Assembly: GCA_963718755.1 (NCBI GenBank)
Contig: OY970376.1
Location: 806,001-870,000 of the forward strand
Length of the DNA: 64,000 nucleotides
DNA from: VRUE01 sp963718755
Lineage (GTDB): Bacteria > Actinomycetota > Thermoleophilia > Solirubrobacterales > 70-9
Direction: 5' to 3'
Of this stretch, positions 16,244 through 24,564 are shown one piece after another. The notes under the pieces are model-generated. The model saw only the letters and a program-made list of their open reading frames with translations. It did not search any database and was not told the DNA's origin. Each line of letters starts with the position of its first letter. Position 1 is the stretch's first letter. A program made the position numbers and the translations under genes.

Positions 16244-18275
16244 CTTCCGCCGGCGTCTGGCGGTCGAGCTCTTGCGTCGGCTGGTCCGGCCGGGAGGAGC
16301 CGAGGTCGAGCAGGGTCGCCTCGACCGTAGAGAGCACCGCGTCGAGCGCCACACCCGAAAGCGTCTCGTGCTCGACCAGCGCGTTGGCGGTCTCGTACAC
16401 GGCGCTCCAATTGCGCCGCAGCGCCCCCTCGGCCCGCTCGACCGAGTCGCCGACGATCCGCTCAACCTCGCGATCGATCAGCTCCAGCGTCGCCGGGCCG
16501 ACCGAGCCGAGCTCCTGCAGCGAGGCGCCGAGGAAGACCTCCCCCTCTTTCTCGCCGATCGTGACCGGGCCGAGCGCTTTCGACATGCCGTAGGAAGCGA
16601 CCATCGAGCGGGCCAGCGCGGTCGCGGTGTGCAGGTCGTCGTGGACCCCGCTGGAGACGACCCCGAACTCGATCTGCTCGCCGGCGAACCCGGCGACGAT
16701 CGAGATCAGGTGGCGGTGCATGTCCGGCTCCTGCATGACGACGGCGTCGCGGTCGGTGAGCATGTTGGCCGCGGTGCCGAGCTGCCGTCCACGGGCGACG
16801 ATCGAGAGCTTCTGCGCCGCGACCGTCTGCCCGATCGAACGGGTGACGACCGCGTGGGAGGCCTCGTGAATCGCGATCACCCAGCGCTCCTCGGCGCTGA
16901 GCACATGGCTCTTACGGGCGGGCCCGGCAACGACTCGGTCGATCGCCTCCTCCAGCGTGGCCTGGTCCATCTCGGCCCCGCCCTCGCGGACGGTCAGGAG
17001 CGCGGCCTCGTTGATCACGTTGGCCAGCTCCGCGCCACTGAAGCCGGGCGTCAGCTTGGCGATTTCCTCCAGCGAGGTGCCAGGGGCGAGCGGCCGGTTG
17101 CCGCAATGGAGGGCGAGGATCTCAAGCCGGCCGTGCACGTCGGGGACGTCGACGGTCACCTGGCGGTCGAAGCGGCCCGGTCGCAATAGGGCGGGGTCGA
17201 GGACGTCGGGGCGGTTGGTGGCGGCAAGCACGACCAGGCCGGAGTCGCCGCCGAAGCCGTCCATCTCGACCAGCAACGCGTTCAGGGTCTGCTCGCGCTC
17301 GTCGTTGCCCTGGCCGACGCCGGCGCCGCGCTTTCGCCCGGCGGCATCGAGCTCGTCGATGAAGATCAGCGCCGGCGCCATCTTGCGCGCTTTGGCGAAG
17401 AGATCGCGGACGCGGGCGGCGCCGACGCCGACCAGCGACTCGACGAAATCGGAGCCCGAGAGCGAGAAGAAGGTGGCATCGGCCTCGCCGGCGGTCGCCT
17501 TGGCGAGCAGCGTCTTGCCGGTGCCGGGCGGGCCGACCAGGAGGACACCCTTGGGGGCGCGGGCGCCGACTTTTGCGTATTTGCCCGGGTCGGCGAGATA
17601 GTCACGGATCTCGCGCAGCTCGGCCACGGCTTCGCCGGCGCCGGCAACGTTGTCGAAGGTCGTTCGGCCGGGCGCCCCTGCCTTGCGCTTACGGCCTTTG
17701 CCGGTGAACTTGGAGAAACCGGCAAACGCCCCGGCGCCGGCGTCCTGGCCGATCCGGGTGAAGAGGACGAAGAGACAGACCAGCAAGAGAATCGGGATCA
17801 GGAACTGGACGACGATCTGCTTCGCCGGCTTGTCCCACTGCTGGTCGACCTGGACGATCGCTCCGCTTTCGGTCAGTCCCCTGACCATGGCGGAGGTCTG
17901 CGCATCGGACTCGGGGTAGGCCGCATAGAGAAGCTGGCCTTCCTTCGTCTCGAGCAGGACGCGAGCGTCTTGGTCGAGCAGGGTCGCTTCATTGATCTGT
18001 TTCTTCTCGGCCAGCTTCGAGACGCGGCTGAGGGGGATGGGCTCGCCGCTGGTGCTCGGCTGGATCTGGCCGAGCAGGTGGAAGAAGAGGAAGGTGAGGA
18101 CGAGTGAGGCGACGATCAGCACGGTGCTGAGCGGGTCTTTGGCGAACCAGCGGAGGACGGCGCCGGCTCGCTCGCCAACGGCGCGAACAGCGTCGCGGCC
18201 ACTGACCTGCGGCGGGCGCACCGGTATGCGACCCAATCCAGTACGTCTCGACTTGCTTCCCTCCTGCTGACTCAT
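16236..18275 (-). CDS. ftsH: ATP-dependent zinc metalloprotease FtsH
   Basis: FtsH is a hexameric membrane AAA+ protease that degrades membrane and cytosolic proteins. The ATG at 18275 follows GAGAGGGC and gives 679 residues. Two membrane helices flank a short exterior domain (about residues 45-65 and about 165-185). The AAA module shows Walker A (GPPGTGKT, 248-255), Walker B (LIFIDELDAAG) and the second region of homology (ATNRPDVLDPALLRPGRFDR). The zinc site HEASH (470-474) and the later Asp (GVHDDLHTAT) are intact, so the enzyme should be active. It heads a coupled operon of exoprotein genes, unlike the usual housekeeping ftsH neighbourhood (tilS-hpt-ftsH-folE), which suggests a second, specialised paralogue. 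Confidence 0.93.
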   Translation of the reverse strand: MSQQEGSKSRRTGLGRIPVRPPQVSGRDAVRAVGERAGAVLRWFAKDPLSTVLIVASLVLTFLFFHLLGQIQPSTSGEPIPLSRVSKLAEKKQINEATLLDQDARVLLETKEGQLLYAAYPESDAQTSAMVRGLTESGAIVQVDQQWDKPAKQIVVQFLIPILLLVCLFVLFTRIGQDAGAGAFAGFSKFTGKGRKRKAGAPGRTTFDNVAGAGEAVAELREIRDYLADPGKYAKVGARAPKGVLLVGPPGTGKTLLAKATAGEADATFFSLSGSDFVESLVGVGAARVRDLFAKARKMAPALIFIDELDAAGRKRGAGVGQGNDEREQTLNALLVEMDGFGGDSGLVVLAATNRPDVLDPALLRPGRFDRQVTVDVPDVHGRLEILALHCGNRPLAPGTSLEEIAKLTPGFSGAELANVINEAALLTVREGGAEMDQATLEEAIDRVVAGPARKSHVLSAEERWVIAIHEASHAVVTRSIGQTVAAQKLSIVARGRQLGTAANMLTDRDAVVMQEPDMHRHLISIVAGFAGEQIEFGVVSSGVHDDLHTATALARSMVASYGMSKALGPVTIGEKEGEVFLGASLQELGSVGPATLELIDREVERIVGDSVERAEGALRRNWSAVYETANALVEHETLSGVALDAVLSTVEATLLDLGSSRPDQPTQELDRQTPAEGE

Positions 18276-18315
18276 CTGCCCTCTCTGTTCGTCTTGTTGC
18301 GATCTCAACACCGCC

Positions 18316-18350
18316 ACGGCGCCCGGGCTCGCGAGGAGGCCGGGCGCCGT
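18316..18350 (-). terminator. stem-loop after the PstS-like gene
   Basis: A perfect 11-bp GC-rich inverted repeat (ACGGCGCCCGG/CCGGGCGCCGT) with a 13-nt loop lies 33 bases beyond the stop of the PstS-like gene and upstream of ftsH. No U-tract follows on either strand. It probably ends or attenuates the upstream transcript before the ftsH operon. Confidence 0.5.
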
Positions 18351-18382
18351 ATGCGTGTGTGGAGCGTTGGTGTTACTGCGTG

Positions 18383-20248
18383 CTATTTCCCTTTTTTGAG
18401 TTTCAACACGATCGAGCTCGTCGAGCTGTTCTCATCACCGCCGGTCGGCGTGAAGGTCAGCTCCAGGCTCACTTTCAGCGAACCTTTTTTGCGCAGCTGC
18501 TGCTTCGCGGCCGCACTTGGTTTCAGCTGAAGCGAGAACGTGCCCGCTTTGCTCGCGCTGAGAACGGTGCGGCCGACTTTGATCTGTTTTTTGCCGACTT
18601 TGGCCGTACCGACCATCTCGAACTGGCCCGGCCCCGGCAGCTTGACCGAGATCGTCGCGCCTCCGGTTTTGGACGAGATCGATTTACGCGGCAGGGTGAA
18701 ATTGCTCGGTGGTTTCACCACTGGGGGAGGCGCGCTGCCGCCTCCGCTCGGCGGGGGCGTGTCGTTTCCTCCACCGCCTCCGCCGCCACCGCCGCCGGAG
18801 CTCTTGTCCCAGCCGATCGCCGCAGCGCCTGCTTCGGCGATCGCGAGGACATCCACCGGCGCCGTCGGCAGGGACGCGTAGTCGTTGGCGAACAGCAGCG
18901 ACTGACCTTCGGTGGTGATGAATTCGAAGTAATCCTTCACCGACCGTGCGCGCTGCTCCTCGAGTGCCGCCGGCAGGGCGCTGTAGGGATCTGAGTAGTC
19001 GTCCCATGCCATGCCGTAGGTGAGGGTGCAGATGCCATAGCCCAGGTCGGAGTTGACACCACTGGTGGTGCCCCATTCGTCGAGGGTCGTGGCGGGCACG
19101 TTTTTGAATTCGGTTTGCGTGCAGTTCGACCCTCGCTGGCCGTCCGTGCGGAAGCCTTTCTGCTGATCGAACGTCGGCTCTTCGAATTCTTCTTCACCAT
19201 TCGGAAGCTGCGTCCAGTAGACATCGTTGTCGTTGCCCTCGGGCGTGATCGTCAGGTTGTTGCTGCGAGCCGTTGCGATATCGGAGTAGCCAACGGAGCC
19301 GTCGGTGGCGATCAATTTGGGAACCAACGATCCGTTGCCGTTCCCACAGCCACTGGTCAGATTGTCGGTTTCCTGGGTAGCGCCCCCACCAGGTCCGTTC
19401 GGGGTCCCGGCGCAGTCGGTACGCGGCCCGAAGGTGGCGCCTGGCCACTCTCGGTTGCCGTTGGCACCGCTCTCGAAGGTCGAGGTCCAACCCCGGCCCC
19501 CGTTGATCCGATGGAGGTAGTCCTTGAACGCGAACGTCGTGCCCGAGTTGTCGAACCTGACGACGCGGATGACCGGTTTTTTACAAGCCGCTTCGTCGTC
19601 GAGCGTCGAGAAGACGTCGCGCCAGGTCACATAGGGAGCCGCGCCACCCGGTACCGCTCCGCTGTTCTGGGACCAGACTTTCTCCCACTGTTCCTTGCTG
19701 AAGCGGACGCGGATCACGTCGTCGTCGACCAGGTCGTTGTCGAGGTCCTGGGCATCGGTTTTCGCCCCCGCCGGCAGGTCATTGACGTCGCAGCCGTCGG
19801 GGAAGTTGACCAGCGGCGCGACAGCGCCAACGGCGATCGGGATCTGATGGATCAGGCCCTCATCGCCTTCAGCCACGGTTCCGGCGTTGATTTCGGTCTT
19901 CTGCAGCGCTTTGAGTGGGTCGTCGGTGCCGCCGAAACGCGGATCGGCGCCACCGCGGAGTTTCATTCCGTTGATCCCCGCGCCGGATCCGGCCGGGTCG
20001 TATTCGATGTCGGGACCGATGCCGCCGCAGTAGATGGTGCGGAAGGGGATCTCCCAGGCACCGTGGGCAGCCTGTGCGAAGGAGGCGCCTCTACCGAGGA
20101 TTTTTTCACCTTCGCATTCGGAAGTGGTGAAAGCGGCGTTCGCCTGCGAAGCCAGGCCAACTGCCGCGAGCACTGCCACGGCCAGGGCAAGAGCCCCTGC
20201 CAGGGCAGCGCGCGAGCCCCGTCCAGGGGCGCGAAGAGTGCGGCTCAT
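18383..20248 (-). CDS. large PstS-like secreted substrate-binding protein
   Basis: The ATG at 20248 (AAGGA about 9 bases upstream; another ATG at 20257) gives 621 residues with a signal peptide ending ASQANA. The first 480 residues have the layout of a phosphate-type periplasmic binding protein: GRGASFAQAAHGAWE, EYDPAGSGAGINGM, FGGTDDPL, VRFDNSGTTFAFKDYL and GSVGYSDIATA correspond to the ligand loops of PstS. Long inserts rich in Asn/Gly/Glu make it about twice the usual size. A poly-Gly/Pro linker leads to a basic beta domain (KVGKKQIKVGRTVLSASKAG). Loop chemistry points to phosphate or a similar anion. No permease lies beside it; it could feed PstCAB or act as a surface phosphate scavenger. 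Confidence 0.83.
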   Translation of the reverse strand: MSRTLRAPGRGSRAALAGALALAVAVLAAVGLASQANAAFTTSECEGEKILGRGASFAQAAHGAWEIPFRTIYCGGIGPDIEYDPAGSGAGINGMKLRGGADPRFGGTDDPLKALQKTEINAGTVAEGDEGLIHQIPIAVGAVAPLVNFPDGCDVNDLPAGAKTDAQDLDNDLVDDDVIRVRFSKEQWEKVWSQNSGAVPGGAAPYVTWRDVFSTLDDEAACKKPVIRVVRFDNSGTTFAFKDYLHRINGGRGWTSTFESGANGNREWPGATFGPRTDCAGTPNGPGGGATQETDNLTSGCGNGNGSLVPKLIATDGSVGYSDIATARSNNLTITPEGNDNDVYWTQLPNGEEEFEEPTFDQQKGFRTDGQRGSNCTQTEFKNVPATTLDEWGTTSGVNSDLGYGICTLTYGMAWDDYSDPYSALPAALEEQRARSVKDYFEFITTEGQSLLFANDYASLPTAPVDVLAIAEAGAAAIGWDKSSGGGGGGGGGGNDTPPPSGGGSAPPPVVKPPSNFTLPRKSISSKTGGATISVKLPGPGQFEMVGTAKVGKKQIKVGRTVLSASKAGTFSLQLKPSAAAKQQLRKKGSLKVSLELTFTPTGGDENSSTSSIVLKLKKGK

Positions 20249-20399
20249 CAGAGTCATTCCTTTCGTCGACTGAACCTTTCGGCGCCAGCGTTGTTGGCGC
20301 GATATGGCTCTGTCAAGCCGCTTCACAGGACTTCTACGTTTGCGTTACACAGGGTTATCAAGTACGTCTCCAAATTGAAACCAGTTAATGACCATCGGT

Positions 20400-22445
20400 T
20401 CACCTTCCGGCCCTTTGGCGGGACTTCCTGGGGACTGACTGTTGACGGAAAACGACACGACGCGAGGCGCTGGCACGGCGACCTCCACGCGAGGCGACGT
20501 AGCTGACGGAGACCCGGCCGGGGATCGCCTCGCGTTCACGCAGCTCGTCGCGATAGCGGGTGACGGGCCGCAGCAGGAGCCGAACGGTGCTGCGGGTCGT
20601 GCCAGCCGCGCGTTTGCCGGCGGTAGCCAGGGTACGTAGCTTCCGAGGGTGGCCGGCCATCGCTTTCGCCACCGCCTTCACTCCCCCGGCAGCAGGCACC
20701 GACACCGCCAGCTCGATCGCTCCCCCCGCCTTCGAGCTGACCCGAATCCCGATTTGGGGACCTTCGCGGTCAAATTCGATCGTCCCGGCTGGTCCAGCGG
20801 CGCCAAGCCCCCCGTCCGGCAGGCGCGAGTCCGGGTCGGGCTGGCGAGCGACGACAAAGGCATCGGGCTGCTGGTTCGCGTCGCCGAAGAAGAGGTTGCC
20901 GGCGAAAGACGCGAAGGCGATGCGGCTGCCGTCGCTGGAGAGCGTTGCTTCGCTGATCACAGGGGAATCGATGTCCCCGCCGGCAAACGAACGGGTCGCT
21001 CTTTCCACGGTGCGGTTCTGGAGGTCGGCGACGTAGAGCTCCTGCGTGTCGGCGACGGTGCGCTGCGCGCCAATCTGGGCCAGCGCCGGAAGGGTGAACT
21101 TGGTGCGGGCGGTGGTGATCGCCAGATACCTGCCATCGCCGGACATCGCGACGGTCTCGATCGGCGCCGTTTCGGCGGTGCCGCTGCTCCCCTCGCGGGT
21201 CAGCTCGACCGTCGATGCCTTACGCGTGACCCCGTCCGCCATGCTGGTCACAAAGAGATCAAGGCCGATGCCGGATCCGACGTTGGGGCGGACCCCTGAA
21301 TTGGTCAGATAGGCGACGGTGCGGCCATCGGTACTGATCGCCGGGAGCAGGTTGTTATTGGCGCTGATCCCCAGCTCAACCCTGCCGAGCGGGCCATAGC
21401 AAGGCCCGGTGGTGAATTCGTCGAAAAGCACCGGGCCGGACGGGTTGCATCCGGGATCTTCGGGATCCGATACGCCGGTGATACGCCGGGTCGGCGCCGT
21501 CGGCCCGTCGGCGATTCGGCGCCAAAGGTAGTACGAAAAGCCAGGCAGATCGGCGTTCTCGCCATCGACGAAAGCGGTCTGCAGGAGCGCGTTTTGCCCA
21601 GTCCAGACAACCGTGCTGCCATCGCCGCTGATTCCGACAGAGCCAATCGCCCCACCGGCTGGTTCGCCGCTGCCCATTGCTCGCGTGACCAGAGTGGTCG
21701 TGTTCGCGACCCGGTCGCGAACGAAAACCTGGAAGCCAGGCGTTTCGATGCCGGCGCGGTCCGGCAGGTCGGATGCCGATTCCGTGGTGCGAAACACGAC
21801 CTTCGAGCCATCGAGGCTGATCGCCGCACCACGGGTCACGTCGGCGCCCGGATTCCCTCCCGGAAACGGCGTACCCGGCGGTCCGTAGGCAGCAGGGACG
21901 TCGCCACCGTCCTTGGCCGAGACCAGATCGAAGGCGGACGCCGTGCCGATCGGTGCGTCCATGTCGCGCACGTATACGTCGAGGTTGTCGTTGCCGTCCA
22001 CTGGGACGAGCTGCTCGGCGGTGGAGAAGGCGACGAAGCGGCCGTTGCCGCTGACCGAAGGGTTGGCTGCGCCGCGAACGATCAGTGGATGTTTGGGGTC
22101 TTCATCGTCGAAGACGCTGCCGTCGGCGACTTTCGCCAGCGCGCGCGTCTGCAGGTCGAAGCGGAAAAGCCCCCCGGAGCGGAACGCACCGGGGGGGTCG
22201 GGGTCGTCATCCGCGAAGAAGTTGCGGGAGCGCGTCTGGATCACCACGTACCGCCCGTCCGCGGAGATCGCCGCGAAGTCGCTGCGGTCGTCGCCCTGCT
22301 CGAGCCTGATGTAATCGGCTGAGACCAGCTCGGCGCCGGGGCCACCGGTGGCAGGGTTGCCAAAGAAAGCCGCCGCACCGGGCGGTGCGGCGAGCGAGAC
22401 GAGCATGGCCGCGAAGGCGAGACAGCTGCGGACGACGATGTTCAT
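20400..22445 (-). CDS. secreted TolB/WD40-like beta-propeller protein
   Basis: The ATG at 22445 overlaps the stop of the preceding gene (ATGA) and begins a good signal peptide (MNIVVRSCLAFAAMLVSLAA..., cut near AAA). The 681-residue body repeats the TolB/PD40 signature: AISADGRYVVIQTRS, PSVSGNGRFVAFST, AISLDGSKVVFRTTES, GISGDGSTVVWTG, AISTDGRTVAYLT, AMSGDGRYLAITTA and TLSSDGSRIAFASFAG. Seven blades are consistent with a full propeller. A basic, Arg-rich beta tail follows. The open frame continues upstream to 23702 but that part is an antisense-like shadow. A ligand or binding partner cannot be inferred. Confidence 0.87.
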   Translation of the reverse strand: MNIVVRSCLAFAAMLVSLAAPPGAAAFFGNPATGGPGAELVSADYIRLEQGDDRSDFAAISADGRYVVIQTRSRNFFADDDPDPPGAFRSGGLFRFDLQTRALAKVADGSVFDDEDPKHPLIVRGAANPSVSGNGRFVAFSTAEQLVPVDGNDNLDVYVRDMDAPIGTASAFDLVSAKDGGDVPAAYGPPGTPFPGGNPGADVTRGAAISLDGSKVVFRTTESASDLPDRAGIETPGFQVFVRDRVANTTTLVTRAMGSGEPAGGAIGSVGISGDGSTVVWTGQNALLQTAFVDGENADLPGFSYYLWRRIADGPTAPTRRITGVSDPEDPGCNPSGPVLFDEFTTGPCYGPLGRVELGISANNNLLPAISTDGRTVAYLTNSGVRPNVGSGIGLDLFVTSMADGVTRKASTVELTREGSSGTAETAPIETVAMSGDGRYLAITTARTKFTLPALAQIGAQRTVADTQELYVADLQNRTVERATRSFAGGDIDSPVISEATLSSDGSRIAFASFAGNLFFGDANQQPDAFVVARQPDPDSRLPDGGLGAAGPAGTIEFDREGPQIGIRVSSKAGGAIELAVSVPAAGGVKAVAKAMAGHPRKLRTLATAGKRAAGTTRSTVRLLLRPVTRYRDELREREAIPGRVSVSYVASRGGRRASASRRVVFRQQSVPRKSRQRAGR

Positions 22446-24448
22446 CCAACCCTGACTTTGCGGCTGTAGACGGTCTCGTTGCCTGCCCTGTCGCGTGCCC
22501 GCACCCGCACCCGGTAGTTGCCGCCGTGGTCGTAGGCGTGCTGGATGCGGACGACGATCGGCTTCTGCTTGCCCCCCCGGCGGCCATGTCCCGGGGGGCC
22601 CTTCCCCCGCGCCGAGCTCGACGCCCTTGCTCCACCACCGTCGCCGAACGCGACGTTGACCGAGCCGCGCCTCAGGCCTGAGGTCGAGCGGCGCGGGCCG
22701 TCGGAGACGACGGCGGTCAGGCGGGAGCCGCGACGGCGCAGCTTCACTGCGGGGCCGTGCCGATCGACCTTCAGGCGACCGAACCTGCTGCCGGTTTCCT
22801 GTCCCGCCGCGTCGACCGCGAAGACCTGGATCGTGTGGCGCCCGTCGTCGATGTCGTCGCGAGTCAGATAGGCGCTGAGCTGTTTGCGGTTCTCCACCAC
22901 CGGCTCGTCGTCCACGCTCACCGAGTAGCGAACGCGGCCGATTGCGTTGAGCGAGTGGTCCCAGGCGATGCGAACCCGTTTCTTTCGCTGCCATCCTTCC
23001 GGCAGCAGCACCAGAAAGGGGTCGGGTGGCGCGTCGATCACAGTGGCGGCGATCTGGGTGTTTGAGTCGCTGCCCTGCTCCCAGGCGACAATCGCGTCGC
23101 CAAGGCCGGAGCCACCGAGGACGAGCCGGCCGACTCCCCCGCCGTGCGGTGCGCTCAGCTCGGTCGGCTCGACCACGCCGTCCGCACGGCGCTCCTGGAC
23201 GGCGACGAGCCCGGCCCCGCCGCGCAACTCCCGCCAGGCGGCGACCGCGGCGCCGGTTTCTGCCAGGTCGACCTGCGGGTCGCCGGCGACAGAGCTGACG
23301 CCGGAATCCAGTCGCTTGACCGGCTGCGCGGCAACGTCGTCGCCGGAGGCAAGGAGGTTCGAGGGGCCAGAGGAGAAGCCGCTGACGAAGAGGCCACGCG
23401 GATCGACGCCGACGCTTGGCAGGCCGAGCCCCCCCTGCGCGCCTCCGTCGATCAGCACCGGCTTGCCGAAGCTGCCTGAGAGTTCGGAGAAGACGTCGGG
23501 GGTCTCGTTGACCATCGCCCGCGCGGCATCGAGCTTGCTCGCCTGCCCAGGCTGCTGACGAAAGGCAACCGAGGCTTGGCCGAAGCCGGCGACGTCGAGC
23601 GAGAAGGCGTCGGCGGGGCCGCGCAGCGGCGCGCCCTCCCAGGAGGAGGGGCTGACCTGAAGCGCGATCCCGGTGCTGGCGCCAAACAGGCGCCGCGCCC
23701 AAACGCGGTCGACGAATTCATCATCGGGCTCCTGCCAGGCGACGACCCCGCCTCCCTGGACGTCGATTCCGACCTTTGGCGAGTTCTCTTCGATCGGCAG
23801 GCGAACCGGGGAATTGATGCTGCGGTCGACCGGGGTGCCCAGCACCGACCAGAGCCTGCCGTTGTAGCGGGCGACGCGCACATCGGCACCGACGTAGCCG
23901 GGCGGGTTGGCGGGGCTGGTGTCGGTGAGCACGCGGTAGGCGAGGTACGCCTGTCCGCCGCGCGCCATCGCCAGGTCGGGGAAGGTCGAGGTCGCCTCGC
24001 CGACGTTGAAGTCGATCGGGACCGGCGCCTGAAAGCCGTTGGCACCGGGATCGAGGGTGGCCGAGAAGAGGCGGTCGCTTTCGAGCCCGAACTCCTGCAC
24101 CCAGGTGACGACGAGGCGGCCGCCGTTACCGGCGCCGATCCGCGGCCATTTCGATTCGAAGTTCTGACCGACGTCGACCCGCCGCGGCGGGCCCCAGACC
24201 CCCGCCCTGAACTGCGCCGCGAAGACGTGGGGGTGGCCGTCGACCCGCCGCAGCCAAACGATGCCGCCGGTGCCGTCCTCCGACATCGCCGCGTCGCCAA
24301 CGCCGACCACATCGGCACTCGGCCCATCGATCGGCTGCACGTCTGAGACCACCGCCGCCGCCGAGGCGGGCACAGCGAGCAGCAGCAGGCAGAAGATCGA
24401 GACGGCCTCCGGCCGCAAGCGGAGACGCGGCGAGAGCGGAACGCGCAT
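22442..24448 (-). CDS. secreted propeller-like protein with Ig-like C-terminal domain
   Basis: This 668-residue protein has a signal peptide (VSIFCLLLLAVPASAAA), then repeats of the type GGIVWLRRVDGHPHVFAAQF, GGRLVVTWVQEFG, GQAYLAYRVL and GGVVAWQEP, consistent with an exported beta-propeller. The last 170 residues look like one or two Ig/FN3-type sandwiches (RVRIAWDHSLNAIGRVRYSVSVD, HTIQVFAVDAAGQETGS, YRVRVRARDRAGNETVYSRK). Its stop overlaps the start of the TolB-like gene. No enzyme motif is seen. The two coupled genes probably encode partner surface proteins. Confidence 0.85.
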   Translation of the reverse strand: MRVPLSPRLRLRPEAVSIFCLLLLAVPASAAAVVSDVQPIDGPSADVVGVGDAAMSEDGTGGIVWLRRVDGHPHVFAAQFRAGVWGPPRRVDVGQNFESKWPRIGAGNGGRLVVTWVQEFGLESDRLFSATLDPGANGFQAPVPIDFNVGEATSTFPDLAMARGGQAYLAYRVLTDTSPANPPGYVGADVRVARYNGRLWSVLGTPVDRSINSPVRLPIEENSPKVGIDVQGGGVVAWQEPDDEFVDRVWARRLFGASTGIALQVSPSSWEGAPLRGPADAFSLDVAGFGQASVAFRQQPGQASKLDAARAMVNETPDVFSELSGSFGKPVLIDGGAQGGLGLPSVGVDPRGLFVSGFSSGPSNLLASGDDVAAQPVKRLDSGVSSVAGDPQVDLAETGAAVAAWRELRGGAGLVAVQERRADGVVEPTELSAPHGGGVGRLVLGGSGLGDAIVAWEQGSDSNTQIAATVIDAPPDPFLVLLPEGWQRKKRVRIAWDHSLNAIGRVRYSVSVDDEPVVENRKQLSAYLTRDDIDDGRHTIQVFAVDAAGQETGSRFGRLKVDRHGPAVKLRRRGSRLTAVVSDGPRRSTSGLRRGSVNVAFGDGGGARASSSARGKGPPGHGRRGGKQKPIVVRIQHAYDHGGNYRVRVRARDRAGNETVYSRKVRVG

Positions 24449-24502
24449 TGCGGCTCACGTTGCCGCGCGCGCGTGTAGAAGGTGTGACTAGCCTGCTACT
24501 AG

Positions 24503-24524
24503 CTCGTTACAGAGATGTAACGAG
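24503..24524. promoter_or_regulatory. perfect inverted repeat, candidate operator
   Basis: CTCGTTAC-AGAGAT-GTAACGAG lies 55 bases before the start of the 668-residue exoprotein gene and 40 bases after the stop of the MerR-type regulator. An 8-bp perfect dyad with a 6-nt spacer suits a dimeric regulator, and a further half-like GTGTGACGAG follows at 24525. The neighbouring MerR protein is the obvious candidate binder; this is inference. Confidence 0.45.
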
Positions 24525-24564
24525 CGTGTGACGAGGCTGTGAAAGCAGCGGATTTGCAGGCTAA

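Noticed and set aside
18770..18800. Poly-glycine codon run in the PstS-like gene as a tandem repeat element
   Set aside because: It is a short Gly-rich linker between domains, common in secreted actinobacterial proteins, not a DNA repeat unit.
20340..20404. Second PHO box upstream of the PstS-like gene
   Set aside because: A single GTTCACC-like unit is present at 20398-20404, but no second unit at 11-bp spacing supports it.
22446..23702. Upstream extension of the TolB-like gene to a 1100-residue frame
   Set aside because: The extra part overlaps the 668-residue gene in another frame, is Arg/Ala-rich, and a signal peptide with ATGA coupling begins at 22445.
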